NCBI RefSeq assembly: GCF_024362205.1
Contig: NZ_CP101462.1
Span: 772,501 to 836,500 of the forward strand
Source: Exiguobacterium aurantiacum
GTDB taxonomy: Bacteria > Bacillota > Bacilli > Exiguobacteriales > Exiguobacteriaceae
DNA: 64,000 bases
Reading direction: 5' to 3'
Shown here: piece by piece, positions 18,283 to 28,109 of the stretch
How positions within the stretch are numbered: position 1 is the first letter of the stretch
Layout: each line of letters opens with the position of its first letter
Translations under genes and position numbers: made by a program
Notes under the pieces: generated by a model
Told to the model about the DNA's origin: nothing
Seen by the model: only the letters and a program-made list of their open reading frames with translations
Database searches by the model: none

Positions 18283-19725
18283 ATGAGTTTATTTAATCAC
18301 GGTGTAGCCAAGCTGCATACGCTTATAAAAGAAGGCGAAGTCACGGTATCCGACCTCGTCAAAGAATCATTTGACCGCATCGAGGCGACCGACGAGAAGA
18401 TTGGTGCCTTCTTGACGCTCAACGAAGACGCGTTCGAACAGGCGAAACGGATGGACGAGCTCGCCAAGACATCGGACAACCCGCTCTTCGGTTTGCCGAT
18501 CGGCGTCAAAGACAACATCGTCACGAAAGGGACACGCACGACGTGTGCCTCGAAGTTCCTCGAGAACTTTGTCCCGGCCCATGACGCGACGGTCGTCGAG
18601 CGTCTCCATGACGCCGGTGCCGTCACGATCGGGAAACTCAACATGGACGAGTTCGCGATGGGTTCATCGAACGAGAACTCGGCGTTCAAAGTCGTCCGTA
18701 ACCCGTGGGATCCGACGCGTGTGCCAGGCGGTTCGTCAGGCGGTTCAGCGGCAACGGTCGCGGCCGGTCAAGTCTTGTTCAGCCTCGGCTCGGACACGGG
18801 TGGCTCGATTCGTCAACCGGCGGCCTATTGTGGCGTCGTCGGGATGAAACCGACGTACGGTCTCGTCTCACGTTACGGCCTCGTCGCGTTCGCCTCGTCG
18901 CTCGACCAAATCGGTCCGCTCACACGTACGGTAGAAGATAACGCCTACTTGTTGAATGCGATCGCCGGTCATTGCGACATGGACTCGACGTCAGCGACGG
19001 TCGACCTTCCGGACTACACGGAATCGCTTCACGGCGACATCAAAGGCATGAAGCTCGCACTACCAAAAGAGTTCATGGCCGAAGGGGTGTCGGAAGGTGT
19101 CCGTAAACAAATCGAACAAGCGGTCGAGACGCTCAAGTCGCTCGGTGCGACGGTCGAGACCGTCTCGCTCCCGACGGTGAAATATGCGCTCCCGACGTAC
19201 TACTTACTCGCTTCATCGGAAGCATCTTCGAACCTCGCCCGGTTTGACGGCATCCGTTATGGACGCCGCGCCGAGGCCGATGCGCTTGAAGAAGTGTTCA
19301 CGTACTCGCGCGAACAAGGTTTCGGGGAAGAAGTGAAACGCCGCATCATGCTTGGGACGTACGCACTCAGCTCGGGTTATTACGATGCGTTCTATAAGAA
19401 ATCACAACAGGTCCGCACGCTCATGAAGCAAGACTTCGCGAAGGTGTTCGCCGACTACGATGCGATTATCGGACCGACTGCGCCGACGGTCGCGTTCAAA
19501 CTCGGTGACCAGCTCGAAGACCCGCTCACGATGTATGCCAACGATATTATGACGATCCCGGTCAACTTGGCTGGTGTTCCGGCCATCTCGGTACCGGCCG
19601 GCTTGTCAGAAGGCCTCCCGGTCGGTTTACAGATCATCGGGAACCATTTCAGCGAACCAACACTCTACCGCGTGGCCCATGCTTTTGAACAAGCAAACGG
19701 CGGTTTCAAGATGCCACAGCTCTAA
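18283..19725 (+). CDS. gatA: Asp/Glu-tRNA amidotransferase subunit GatA
   Basis: A 480-residue amidase-signature glutaminase that frees ammonia from glutamine for GatB. The Ser-cis-Ser-Lys triad is in place: K76 (GVKDNI), S151 (PGGSSGGS) and S175 ([10 protein letters not shown]), with the same 75- and 24-residue spacings as characterised GatA proteins. It starts 11 bases after gatC behind aaggagg. Confidence 0.96.
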   Translation: MSLFNHGVAKLHTLIKEGEVTVSDLVKESFDRIEATDEKIGAFLTLNEDAFEQAKRMDELAKTSDNPLFGLPIGVKDNIVTKGTRTTCASKFLENFVPAHDATVVERLHDAGAVTIGKLNMDEFAMGSSNENSAFKVVRNPWDPTRVPGGSSGGSAATVAAGQVLFSLGSDTGGSIRQPAAYCGVVGMKPTYGLVSRYGLVAFASSLDQIGPLTRTVEDNAYLLNAIAGHCDMDSTSATVDLPDYTESLHGDIKGMKLALPKEFMAEGVSEGVRKQIEQAVETLKSLGATVETVSLPTVKYALPTYYLLASSEASSNLARFDGIRYGRRAEADALEEVFTYSREQGFGEEVKRRIMLGTYALSSGYYDAFYKKSQQVRTLMKQDFAKVFADYDAIIGPTAPTVAFKLGDQLEDPLTMYANDIMTIPVNLAGVPAISVPAGLSEGLPVGLQIIGNHFSEPTLYRVAHAFEQANGGFKMPQL

Positions 19726-19737
19726 GGAGGACGTACG

Positions 19738-21168
19738 ATGAACTTTGAAACGATCATCGGGATCGAGGTGCACGCCGAGCTGAGCACGAAGTCGAAGATT
19801 TGGTGTGGCTGCTCGCGCACATACGGTGCCGAAACGAATACACAGACGTGTCCGATTTGTCTCGGACACCCGGGCGTCTTGCCTAAATTGAACGAAGAGG
19901 CGGTTAATCTCGCCATCAAGGCCGCGATGGCACTCAACTGCGAAATCGCGACCGATACGAAATTCGACCGCAAGAACTACTTTTATCCAGATACGCCGAA
20001 AGCGTACCAAATCTCGCAGTTCGACCAGCCGATCGGTTTCAACGGTCACGTCGACGTCGAAGTCGACGGTGAGATGAAACGGTTCCGCATCGAACGCGTC
20101 CATCTCGAGGAAGATGCTGGGAAGATGAACCACACGGGCGAGAAACATTCGGTCGTCGACTTCAACCGGACCGGGTCACCACTCATCGAAATCGTCAGTG
20201 AGGCCGACATGCGCTCACCGAAAGACGCCGTCGCTTACCTCGAGCGCTTGAAAGAAGTGCTCTCGTTCGCCGGCGTCTCGGACGTGAAGATGGAAGAAGG
20301 GTCGCTTCGTTGCGACTGTAACATCTCGGTCCGTCCGTTCGGGCAAGAGCCGTTCGGCACGAAGACGGAGCTCAAAAACTTGAACTCGTTCTCGAACGTC
20401 TTGAAGGCGCTCGAGTATGAGGAAGACCGTCACCGCAAACTGCTCATCACAGGTGGCGTCATGCGTCAAGAGACGCTCCGTTTTGACGAGGCGGCGAAGA
20501 AGACGATTCTCATGCGTGTCAAAGAAGGGGCGGCCGATTACCGCTACTTCCCGGAGCCGGACCTCGTCCGTCTCGAAATCGATGAGGAATGGAAAGAACG
20601 CATCCGCGCCACGCTTCCGGAACTTCCGGTCGCACGTCGCGAACGTTATATGAACAACTACGGCTTGTCGGCTTATGACGCCAAGGCGCTCACGTCGACG
20701 CGGGAGTTCTCGGACTTCTTCGAAGCGACAACTGCGGCCGGTGCCGAACCGAAAGCGGCCGCCAACTGGCTCATGGGCGAAGTGCTCGGTCACTTGAACA
20801 AATCGGACGATACGATCGCGACGATGAAATTGACGCCGAGCTCGCTCGCGGAGTTGATTCGTTTGATTGGAGAAGGTACAATTTCTTCGAAGATCGCCAA
20901 ACGTGTGTTCACAGCCATGATCGAAGAAGGCGCCGAACCGAAGGCGTACGTCGAAGCGAACGGTCTCGCCCAAATCTCGGATGAAAACTTGCTCCGCGGC
21001 TACATCCTCGACTTGTTCGAAGCGCATCCGCAGATGATTGAAGACTTTAAGAATGGGAAAGACCGTGCCAAAGGCTTTATCATCGGGCAAATCATGAAGC
21101 AGACGAAAGGGATGGCGAACCCGGCACTCCTCGATGGCTTGTTCCACGAAGAGATCGCCAAACGCTAA
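19738..21168 (+). CDS. gatB: Asp/Glu-tRNA amidotransferase subunit GatB
   Basis: A 476-residue kinase/transamidase subunit that phosphorylates the tRNA-bound carboxylate and amidates it. Recognisable are [15 protein letters not shown] at the N terminus, the cysteine-containing WCGCSRTYG and [10 protein letters not shown] segments, [12 protein letters not shown], and the C-terminal YqeY-like tail that binds tRNA. Full length. It lies 12 bases after gatA with ribosome site aaggagg. Confidence 0.96.
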   Translation: MNFETIIGIEVHAELSTKSKIWCGCSRTYGAETNTQTCPICLGHPGVLPKLNEEAVNLAIKAAMALNCEIATDTKFDRKNYFYPDTPKAYQISQFDQPIGFNGHVDVEVDGEMKRFRIERVHLEEDAGKMNHTGEKHSVVDFNRTGSPLIEIVSEADMRSPKDAVAYLERLKEVLSFAGVSDVKMEEGSLRCDCNISVRPFGQEPFGTKTELKNLNSFSNVLKALEYEEDRHRKLLITGGVMRQETLRFDEAAKKTILMRVKEGAADYRYFPEPDLVRLEIDEEWKERIRATLPELPVARRERYMNNYGLSAYDAKALTSTREFSDFFEATTAAGAEPKAAANWLMGEVLGHLNKSDDTIATMKLTPSSLAELIRLIGEGTISSKIAKRVFTAMIEEGAEPKAYVEANGLAQISDENLLRGYILDLFEAHPQMIEDFKNGKDRAKGFIIGQIMKQTKGMANPALLDGLFHEEIAKR

Positions 21169-21229
21169 ACAAGCGGCGAGGCACTTGTGTCTCGCTTTTC
21201 GCTCGACTTGAGCATGGGGAGAGAACATT

Positions 21230-22231
21230 ATGCAACGAAAACGCGCACGGGTCATCTATAACCCGACATCTGGAAAAGAAGTGATCAAACGGGAACTCCC
21301 GTACATTTTGAACCGCCTCGAGGATGCGGGTTATGAGACGTCGACGTACGCGACGAAAGCAATCGGCGACGCGACGCTCGAGGCCGTTCGGGCCGCGGAG
21401 GCCGACTTCGATTTGATTATCGCGGCCGGTGGGGACGGGACGCTGAACGAGGTCATCTCGGGACTCGCCCCGCTCGACACGCGTCCGACGATCGGGCTCA
21501 TCCCGGTCGGTACGACGAACGACTTTGCCCGAGCGATGCGGATTCCGCTCAACGTCGTCGGCGCCCTCGACGTCATCTGTGACGGATTCGAGATGCCGGT
21601 CGACCTCGGTGAGATTGAAGGAGAGAAAGGCGACATCCACTACTTCATTAATATCGCCGGCGGCGGGATTATGACGGAACTGTCGTATGAGGTACCGTCG
21701 AAACTGAAGACGGCGCTCGGCCAGCTCGCCTATTACGTCAAAGGGATGGAGAAGCTTCCACTCATCAAGCCGACGTATATCGAGCTCGAGCACGACGAGG
21801 GCACGTTTAGCGGCGAGGTCATGATTTTCCTCACGTCGAACTCGAACTCGGTCGGTGGCTTTGAGAAGATCTCACCGCACGCGTCATTGAACGACGGACT
21901 GTTCGACTTGTTCATCTTGCGCAAGTGTAACTTGTTCGAGTTCATCCACGTCGTCCGTTTGTTGCTCCGTGGTGAGCACTTGTCGAGCCCGCTCGTCGAG
22001 CACGTCAAGACGGGACGCGTCAAGATGAAGACGACGACGGAACGGATGAGTCTCAACATCGACGGAGAATACGGCGGCGAATGCACGGGCGAGATGCGGA
22101 ACTTGTTCCGTCACTTGACGGTGCTCGCACCGAACGCGCGCATCCGTGAGATGGAAGACCTGAACGCCCAGTATGAACGCGAACAGATGATTAAACAGCT
22201 GTTCAACGTGTCAAACGAGAAAGCAGAATGA
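21230..22231 (+). CDS. dgkB: Diacylglycerol kinase DgkB-like
   Basis: 333 residues, a soluble lipid kinase of the DAGK catalytic family. It returns diacylglycerol from lipoteichoic acid synthesis to phosphatidic acid. ATP site GGDGT at 67-71 with AAGGDGTLNEV, then IPVGTTNDFARAM at about 91-103. The gatCAB-dgkB-RlmCD order is conserved in Bacillales, which supports DgkB over other members such as YtlR/BmrU. Ribosome site ggggagag. Confidence 0.9.
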   Translation: MQRKRARVIYNPTSGKEVIKRELPYILNRLEDAGYETSTYATKAIGDATLEAVRAAEADFDLIIAAGGDGTLNEVISGLAPLDTRPTIGLIPVGTTNDFARAMRIPLNVVGALDVICDGFEMPVDLGEIEGEKGDIHYFINIAGGGIMTELSYEVPSKLKTALGQLAYYVKGMEKLPLIKPTYIELEHDEGTFSGEVMIFLTSNSNSVGGFEKISPHASLNDGLFDLFILRKCNLFEFIHVVRLLLRGEHLSSPLVEHVKTGRVKMKTTTERMSLNIDGEYGGECTGEMRNLFRHLTVLAPNARIREMEDLNAQYEREQMIKQLFNVSNEKAE

Positions 22232-22327
22232 TTCGGCTCGGCGTGGCGCACACGCCGAGCTTTTCGTTCGCTTGGAACGGGTATGAACCAATACACACTA
22301 TTTTTTGAATCGGGAAAGGAGAGACTC

Positions 22328-23689
22328 ATGTTACCAGTCCAAAAAAATGACCGTCTCGACGTCCACATCCACGACCTCACACACGAAGGCGCGGGCGTGG
22401 CACGCGTCGACGGTTATACGTTGTTCGTCCCGAACGCACTTCCGGGAGAGACCGTGGAGATCGTCGTGACGAAGACGAACAAACAGTACGGGTTTGCCCG
22501 CTTGATCGATGTGAAGCAAGCGAGCGCGGACCGCGTCGAGCCACCATGCCCGATTTTTTATCAGTGCGGGGGCTGTCAGCTTCAACACTTCAGCTATGAC
22601 GGCCAGCTCCGTCAAAAACGGGACCGTGTCGTCGATGCGTTGAAGCGACTCGGTCAATTCGATGTGCCCGTCCACGAGACAATCGGCATGTCAGAACCAT
22701 GGCGTTACCGCAACAAGGCGCAAGTGCCGTTCAAAGACGAGGGCGGCCGCCTCGTCGCCGGTTTCTATCGCCCACGTTCGCACGACATCGTCGAGATGAA
22801 GGAATGCCTCATCCAAGACGAGCGCAACGATGTGGCCGTCCAAGTCGTCCGTGACGTGCTCGCGGCGCACAATGTGCCTGCGTACGATGAGAAAACCGGA
22901 CGCGGCGTCATCCGCCACGTCATGGCCCGTTACGGCTACCATTCGGGTGAATTGATGATCGTCCTCATCACGAAGACGACGAAAATCAAAGGTGTGAACG
23001 AGATCGTCGCCGACATCTTGAAGCGTCTCCCGGACGTGACGTCGATCATGCAAAACGTCAATCCGGACAAGACGAACGTCATCTTAGGGTCGACGAACAA
23101 ATTGTTATATGGCCATGAGACGATTGAGGATAAGATCGGTGGACTGACGTTCACGATTTCCCCGCACTCGTTCTTCCAAGTCAACCCGGTTCAGACGGAG
23201 AAGTTGTACGGCAAGGCGCTCGAATACGCGCAACTCACCGGGACGGAACAAGTCGTCGACGCCTATTGCGGCATCGGGACGATCAGTCTGTTCCTCGCCC
23301 GGAAAGCGGCGCACGTGTACGGCGTCGAAGTCGTGCCGGAAGCAATTGAGGATGCGAAACAGAACGCGCTCGTCAATGAGATCGACAACGTGACGTACGC
23401 GTGTGGTGCGGCGGAAGATGTGTTGCCGCAGTGGAAGAAGGATGGCATCAATCCAGACGTCATCGTCGTCGACCCGCCGCGTAAAGGGTGTGCCGAGTCG
23501 TTCCTTGAGACGATGGTCGAGATGGCACCGAAACGGATTGTCTACGTATCGTGTAACGTTGCGACGCAGGCACGCGATATGCGTTACCTCGCCGACCGTG
23601 GTTACAAATTAGTCGAAGTCACACCGGTCGACATGTTCCCGCATACGGCACATGTGGAGACGGTGGCGTGGATGGAGAAAGTAAAATAA
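22328..23689 (+). CDS. 23S rRNA (uracil-5-)-methyltransferase, RlmCD/TrmA family
   Basis: A 453-residue SAM-dependent m5U methyltransferase. The order is an N-terminal TRAM domain (to about 60), an iron-sulphur cysteine cluster region (CPIFYQCGGCQLQH), and the catalytic domain with DAYCGIGTISLFLA, VDPPRKGC and YVSCNVATQARD. Bacillus RlmCD modifies U747 and U1939; the context after dgkB suits it. I set the start at 22328, which follows aaaggaga; an in-frame ATG at 22283 has no ribosome site. Confidence 0.92.
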   Translation: MLPVQKNDRLDVHIHDLTHEGAGVARVDGYTLFVPNALPGETVEIVVTKTNKQYGFARLIDVKQASADRVEPPCPIFYQCGGCQLQHFSYDGQLRQKRDRVVDALKRLGQFDVPVHETIGMSEPWRYRNKAQVPFKDEGGRLVAGFYRPRSHDIVEMKECLIQDERNDVAVQVVRDVLAAHNVPAYDEKTGRGVIRHVMARYGYHSGELMIVLITKTTKIKGVNEIVADILKRLPDVTSIMQNVNPDKTNVILGSTNKLLYGHETIEDKIGGLTFTISPHSFFQVNPVQTEKLYGKALEYAQLTGTEQVVDAYCGIGTISLFLARKAAHVYGVEVVPEAIEDAKQNALVNEIDNVTYACGAAEDVLPQWKKDGINPDVIVVDPPRKGCAESFLETMVEMAPKRIVYVSCNVATQARDMRYLADRGYKLVEVTPVDMFPHTAHVETVAWMEKVK

Positions 23690-23703
23690 AAAGAAAGTAC
23701 AAT

Positions 23704-23735
23704 GCCTTCGATTGAATCAATCGGAGGCTTTTTTG
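23704..23735 (+). terminator. Terminator after the RlmCD-type gene; left repeat of the island
   Basis: GCCTTCGATT / AATCGGAGGC hairpin and six T. Nearly the same bases recur at 29784-29813 on the far side of the AT-rich island. Confidence 0.88.
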
Positions 23736-23751
23736 TAAGTTGCAAAAGGGG
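23705..23751 (+). repeat. Left direct repeat flanking the AT-rich island
   Basis: CTTCGATTGAATCAATCGGA, then GG, a T run, a GTAAGTTG-like stretch and CAAAAGGGG. It aligns with 29785-29833 over about 48 bases with a few substitutions and small gaps. Similarity beyond the hairpin (the CAAAAGGGG end) argues for duplication rather than a chance shared terminator. Confidence 0.6.
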
Positions 23752-24420
23752 AGTCGGAGAGGAGACAGATTATTATTTTGGAACATCTCAATCAAGATAT
23801 CTCATCGTCAACTTAAGGACGAACTAGATTGATATCATTTCTATTCAACCTGTTTTATCGTAAAAATCGCGAAAATATTTTAGAGGAAAGAAAGCGTTGC
23901 GGTGGGTGGTATGTAGGGTTTGTCAAACAGGGTAGTAGAGGAGAAAAATAATCGGATTAAGATTATTAAACTTTATGTCTGAGGTTATCTAACAAATCAC
24001 GAACGACTTCTTTTTAAATAATTATTAGAAAATATTTACATAAAAATCGTCATATCATTAACCTGTTTTTAACATATACATATTATTTATAGGAATATGG
24101 TAGTATAATTTTAAATGATAATGGATAATTTGGTTACATTTTAGTGATAGCGTTTTTTCAAATTAAGTGCTCGTGTGACATTTGCTATCTAAGATGTTTT
24201 ATCAATATCTCGTTGCTCCCGAGTTCTAGATAGATTTCTATTTTTTATGTTTCGTTGAGTAAGATAGGTATTTCATAGCGGTCCCCCTCTCTAAACGTTT
24301 ACGTAGTGACTTCATTCTACACGAGGAAAACTTCGTGGTTTTTTTGTGTTCACTTTGAGGCGCTGTACTTAATTTTATAATTCATATAAATAAAAAATGT
24401 CCTGAAAGGATAGATGTATA
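23752..24420. other. Long AT-rich non-coding leader of the island
   Basis: About 670 bases without a supported gene. Composition changes abruptly from the GC-rich host genes to AT-rich. A TATAAT at 24114-24119 could be a -10 element but has no clear -35. A hairpin-T-run (24320-24346) lies 75 bases before the first gene. A structured leader, a small RNA or simply decayed sequence are all possible. Confidence 0.5.
24320..24346 (+). terminator. Terminator/attenuator upstream of the island operon
   Basis: CACGAGG / CTTCGTG arms with an AAAA loop, followed by GTTTTTTT. It lies between the likely promoter region and the first gene, so it would either end a short leader RNA or attenuate the operon. 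Confidence 0.65.
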
Positions 24421-26169
24421 ATGGCAAATGAAAATGCTTTTCTTAATGATGACAAATGGCTTAGCGAGGATACAGCAGACTCTTTTGACTTCGATGAGTT
24501 GGAAGAGAAGCTCCAAAGCCAATTAGAAGAAGAACTTGCTGATTTAGAATTTTTGAAAGATGAAAAAGAAAAAATAGGAAATGTGAACTATCTTGGAAAT
24601 GTGATTAAGGATGTTGTGTGGGACCAGTTTATGAATCAAATTGCTGTCACCGCTGGGGAAGATTTTATTAAAGAAAATAATGGCCACACACTTGATTTAA
24701 GGAACGATGCACATATCCAGACAACAGAAAATTTTGCGAACGGTAAAATCGCAACACACAATACTAAAATTGACTATCAAAGACGTTACGATGATATGCA
24801 ATCTAATTTTGTAAAAGACACAAATGGAAATGTGGTAACGCACAAAACTAGATCCGGAAAAGAAAAAGCTACGTTGGTTAAAGGTGCAAGAAAACCATTT
24901 GACAACAATCGACCAAGTGGTTCTGTTGATAAACGAACAGATGTGGATCACACTGTATCGGCAGCAGAAATTCTACGGGATCCGGCAGCTAACGCTCACA
25001 TGACAAAAAATGAACAAATTGCCTTTGCCAATAGTACGGAAAATCTTAATGAAATGGATTCGGGCCTTAATCGTTCAAAGAGTGACATGGCAACAACTGA
25101 ATGGCTTGACAATCCAAACGCTAATGGGCAAAAACCAAATGAGATATTTAATATCAGTGATGAAGATGATAAAAAATTGCGTAAAAAAGATGATGAAGCT
25201 CGTGAAGAATACGAGAAGCAGAAAAACGAAGCTGAGAAGAAATCCGTTGAGGCAGGAAAACAATCGCAAAAGGAAGAAGCGTTTCGTCTGGGAGGGAAAG
25301 CACTAAGAGCGGTTCTTATGCAATTACTTGCTGATTTGGTTAAGGAAATTTTCGCTAAGTTAGTCAAGTGGTTTAAATCTGCTAAAAAGGGATTAGATAC
25401 ACTTCTAAATAGCTTGAAAGAAGCCATTCATTCATTCATCAGTAAAATGAAAACACACATGGTTAATGCAGGGAAAACAGTGTTTACTACGGTTGTAACA
25501 GCAATAATAGGTCCTATTTTTGGAACAATAAAAAAAGTATGGATGTTGTTGAAGCAAGGATGGAAATCACTTAAAGATGCTGTCGACTATATGAAACGGC
25601 CGGAGAACAAAGGTAAACCCATCGGTCGTCTTCTTCTTGAAACTGGAAAAATAATTATTGCTGGCTTAACTGGCGCAGGTGCATTGTTAGTTGGAGAGGT
25701 CATTGAAAAAAGTTTAATGACCATTCCTATTTTCGTTGTTGAAATTCCTCTGATCGGTAGCTTGGCGAGTATTTTGGGCATATTTTTTGGGGCAGTTGTT
25801 GCAGGTATAATCGGTGCGATTGCAATCAATCTTCTTGATAAGCTGATCGCTAAAAAGCAAAAGCAAGAAGTACAGGCTGCTACGATAGCGAAAGGAAATC
25901 AAATTATTGCTAAACAGCACCAAATTCAGATTGTTAACGAAACACTACTTGATAGAGATAAAGAAAATGCGCAAGCCAATATTTTGGGAAGACATCAAGA
26001 AGCGGTGTCAATGATGGGGGATGCGTACGGAAACGTCATGGAGGACTTTGTTGAAGACTTTTCTGAAATCGTAAATCTATCAGTAATAGATGAAGAAAAT
26101 GTCACAATCAATGAAGAAATAGATATAGCAAGCAATGATTTAGATGATTTACTTACAGGTTTGAAATAA
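24421..26169 (+). CDS. Island protein 1: HNH-like motif plus hydrophobic C-terminal half
   Basis: 582 residues; I know no named family for it. Residues 1-55 are very acidic and helical. An HNH-type pattern follows: D176-H177 (DVDHTVSAAEI), N208-L209 (STENLNEM), N217 and K220 (LNRSKSD), the order D-H ... N-L ... N-x-x-K seen in beta-beta-alpha-metal nucleases. Then comes a charged coil (250-285), amphipathic helices (290-400), hydrophobic segments at about 409-427 and 447-470, a helical region and an acidic tail (530-582, DAYGNVMEDFVEDFS ... LDDLL) shared with the next gene. A membrane-bound nuclease effector is inferred only. AT-rich codon use, unlike the flanking genes. Confidence 0.75.
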   Translation: MANENAFLNDDKWLSEDTADSFDFDELEEKLQSQLEEELADLEFLKDEKEKIGNVNYLGNVIKDVVWDQFMNQIAVTAGEDFIKENNGHTLDLRNDAHIQTTENFANGKIATHNTKIDYQRRYDDMQSNFVKDTNGNVVTHKTRSGKEKATLVKGARKPFDNNRPSGSVDKRTDVDHTVSAAEILRDPAANAHMTKNEQIAFANSTENLNEMDSGLNRSKSDMATTEWLDNPNANGQKPNEIFNISDEDDKKLRKKDDEAREEYEKQKNEAEKKSVEAGKQSQKEEAFRLGGKALRAVLMQLLADLVKEIFAKLVKWFKSAKKGLDTLLNSLKEAIHSFISKMKTHMVNAGKTVFTTVVTAIIGPIFGTIKKVWMLLKQGWKSLKDAVDYMKRPENKGKPIGRLLLETGKIIIAGLTGAGALLVGEVIEKSLMTIPIFVVEIPLIGSLASILGIFFGAVVAGIIGAIAINLLDKLIAKKQKQEVQAATIAKGNQIIAKQHQIQIVNETLLDRDKENAQANILGRHQEAVSMMGDAYGNVMEDFVEDFSEIVNLSVIDEENVTINEEIDIASNDLDDLLTGLK

Positions 26170-26183
26170 GGGGGTACATGGTT

Positions 26184-26582
26184 ATGAAAAAGTTGTTGAT
26201 CTATGCTTCAGTGGTTGGAACAACGATAAGAGTTGTCTATTGGTTATTTTTAAAAGTCAAATCTAATCATACTTCATGCAGGCTAGAAGATAAAAAAATC
26301 GACTTTGAACCTAAGCAGCGACAAAATGAGAGTTCTCCGAACGTAAATGTTTTGGAGCAAACAATTGAAGCTAAAAGTGAAAATGCACGAGCAATTTACG
26401 AAAGACATTCGGTAGCTAGAGAAATACTAAGAGATGCATACAGTAATATAACGGAAGATTTTGTAGAGGATTTTTCTAGTGAAAAAGAGATGAATCAAGA
26501 AAATATGGTTGATAATAAACACATTTCGGTTATGAAAGAGACAGATTTGATTTCAGATGAGTTGGACGAATTATTAAAGTAG
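26184..26582 (+). CDS. Island protein 2: small membrane protein sharing protein 1's tail
   Basis: 132 residues from the ATG at 26184, which has the better spacing to aaggggg (26168-26174); an ATG at 26178 is also in frame. One N-terminal hydrophobic segment (about 3-24) is followed by a polar region. The last 70 or so residues align with residues 509-582 of protein 1 (ENA-A, then DAY-N--EDFVEDFS, then a D-E-L-D-x-LL end). It could be a decoy, an inhibitor, an immunity-like partner or an adaptor for the AAA+ protein through the shared tail. It lies 14 bases after gene 1. Confidence 0.7.
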   Translation: MKKLLIYASVVGTTIRVVYWLFLKVKSNHTSCRLEDKKIDFEPKQRQNESSPNVNVLEQTIEAKSENARAIYERHSVAREILRDAYSNITEDFVEDFSSEKEMNQENMVDNKHISVMKETDLISDELDELLK

Positions 26583-26594
26583 GGGGCTAGTAGT

Positions 26595-28109
26595 ATGAAT
26601 GAGACTAGTATTATGAACGAAGTAGCAATTAAACGGCATAACTTTGAGATGGCCAATAATCGACTAAAGGAGTTCGCTGAGAATACTGAAGCTGAACTTG
26701 AAATCGATAAGGTTCGTACAGAGGGCGGATTTTTTGGACTAGGTGACCATAAAGTGACAGGGTCTGAATTGAATAGAAGGCTAGAAACCATCCAGCAACA
26801 TTTTATTGCTGTAAATCAAATCAATAATAAGACAATTAAAGAATTTCGAGAAGTATATAACGTATTTGATGCGCTTGATAAAGAATACATAACGAGTATT
26901 GTGACTAACGTTAAAGCTGTAGAAAAAACTAGTAATGATGTCAGAGTACAGCAAAAAACATTAAAACGACATAACGAAAAACTTGCAAATCAGCAAAATA
27001 AACTAGACGCACACCAAGTTGAAATTGAAAATAATGTAGCAAATATTTCAAAAATTGTTACAGCGTTAAAAATTTTCAAGGAGAAACTTGAAGGTTATAA
27101 ACACTTGACAGACATTGATAAAATATGGACGGATTGCAGAGATATTCAAAATGAAATACGAGTAGTCTCAGATAGCATTTCAACGTTTTCTAAGAAAACA
27201 ACGGAAGACATTGCTTCTGCTAATCATAAAAATAAAGCTTTATCCGATCAGGTTAATCTAGATATTCTCACCCTTCGAAACGAAGCAAATTCGTTTAAAG
27301 AGTTCTTTTCTGAGTTATCTGAAAAAATCGAATATACTGCAGACGTGCTTGAGAATCAAATACCAGTAATCCAAGAAACCGCATCTTTTGCAGAACAGTT
27401 GAAAAATATTACGCATATTGCTGACGTAGATGCGATGTGGAAGGACATAAATGAAGCGATAGAGAGCTTACATACCATTGATGAAAGCTTACTCACAATT
27501 AATGCAGATGTTTTGAAGAAACAAGATCATATAGATAAAATCGAATCCTTCGTCACTATGTTAAAAGGTTTTGTACACCTAAAAGATCTTGATAGTATGT
27601 GGGAAGATTTAGACGTTTCGAAGACAAATATTAAGAAAACAAACATGGAAGTACATGATATCTTGAAAAGGACAGAAGAGCATAAACTTTACATAGATCA
27701 ATCGAAACAGACAGACAAAATCCATGCAGATAAGTTGGATAAATTAGTTCAAGTTGATAATAGTATTCTTAAGAGTATCGATTCAAGTGAGAGAGAAATA
27801 AATGACCTAAAGAGATATAAAGAAAAATTAAATGATATATCTCATCTAAAAGATGTAGATAGTATATGGAAGTCTGTTGAAACACACACTTCACAGCTTA
27901 TTGAAAGCAGGAAAAGAGACGAAGAGCTTATTACTGCTATTCAGAAAAATAAGGACGAAGTAGATGAGAAGATTGCAGACGCAGTAAAGACATCCAATGC
28001 CGCTGTTGAGTCTTTAACGCAAAAAGTCAAGTATGCTTATTGGATTGCTGGAGGTGCTGCAGGGCTTGCAATTATAGAAATGATTTTACTTTTTATGAGG
28101 GTGGTATGA
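26595..28109 (+). CDS. Island protein 3: coiled-coil repeat protein with C-terminal membrane anchor
   Basis: 504 residues, no family I recognise. It is almost entirely helical and highly charged, with predicted coiled coil throughout. A glycine-rich spot FFGLGDHKVTG lies at 46-56. Four copies of a short motif L-x3-H-[LI]-x-D-[VIL]-D-x-[MI]-W occur at 165-178, 269-282, 323-336 and 412-425, punctuating the coils. The C terminus is a single hydrophobic helix (about 482-500) and a basic end, so it is tail-anchored. Starts 12 bases after gene 2 with an aggggg ribosome site; ends overlapping gene 4. The architecture suggests a membrane scaffold or sensor. Confidence 0.75.
   Translation: MNETSIMNEVAIKRHNFEMANNRLKEFAENTEAELEIDKVRTEGGFFGLGDHKVTGSELNRRLETIQQHFIAVNQINNKTIKEFREVYNVFDALDKEYITSIVTNVKAVEKTSNDVRVQQKTLKRHNEKLANQQNKLDAHQVEIENNVANISKIVTALKIFKEKLEGYKHLTDIDKIWTDCRDIQNEIRVVSDSISTFSKKTTEDIASANHKNKALSDQVNLDILTLRNEANSFKEFFSELSEKIEYTADVLENQIPVIQETASFAEQLKNITHIADVDAMWKDINEAIESLHTIDESLLTINADVLKKQDHIDKIESFVTMLKGFVHLKDLDSMWEDLDVSKTNIKKTNMEVHDILKRTEEHKLYIDQSKQTDKIHADKLDKLVQVDNSILKSIDSSEREINDLKRYKEKLNDISHLKDVDSIWKSVETHTSQLIESRKRDEELITAIQKNKDEVDEKIADAVKTSNAAVESLTQKVKYAYWIAGGAAGLAIIEMILLFMRVV

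Noticed and set aside
20215-21255. 346-codon open frame antisense to gatB
   Set aside because: Shadow frame: gatB is complete and conserved on the opposite strand.
24697-25427. Antisense open frames inside island gene 1
   Set aside because: Phe/Ser/Leu-rich frames typical of the complement of AT-rich lysine/glutamate coding; no starts.
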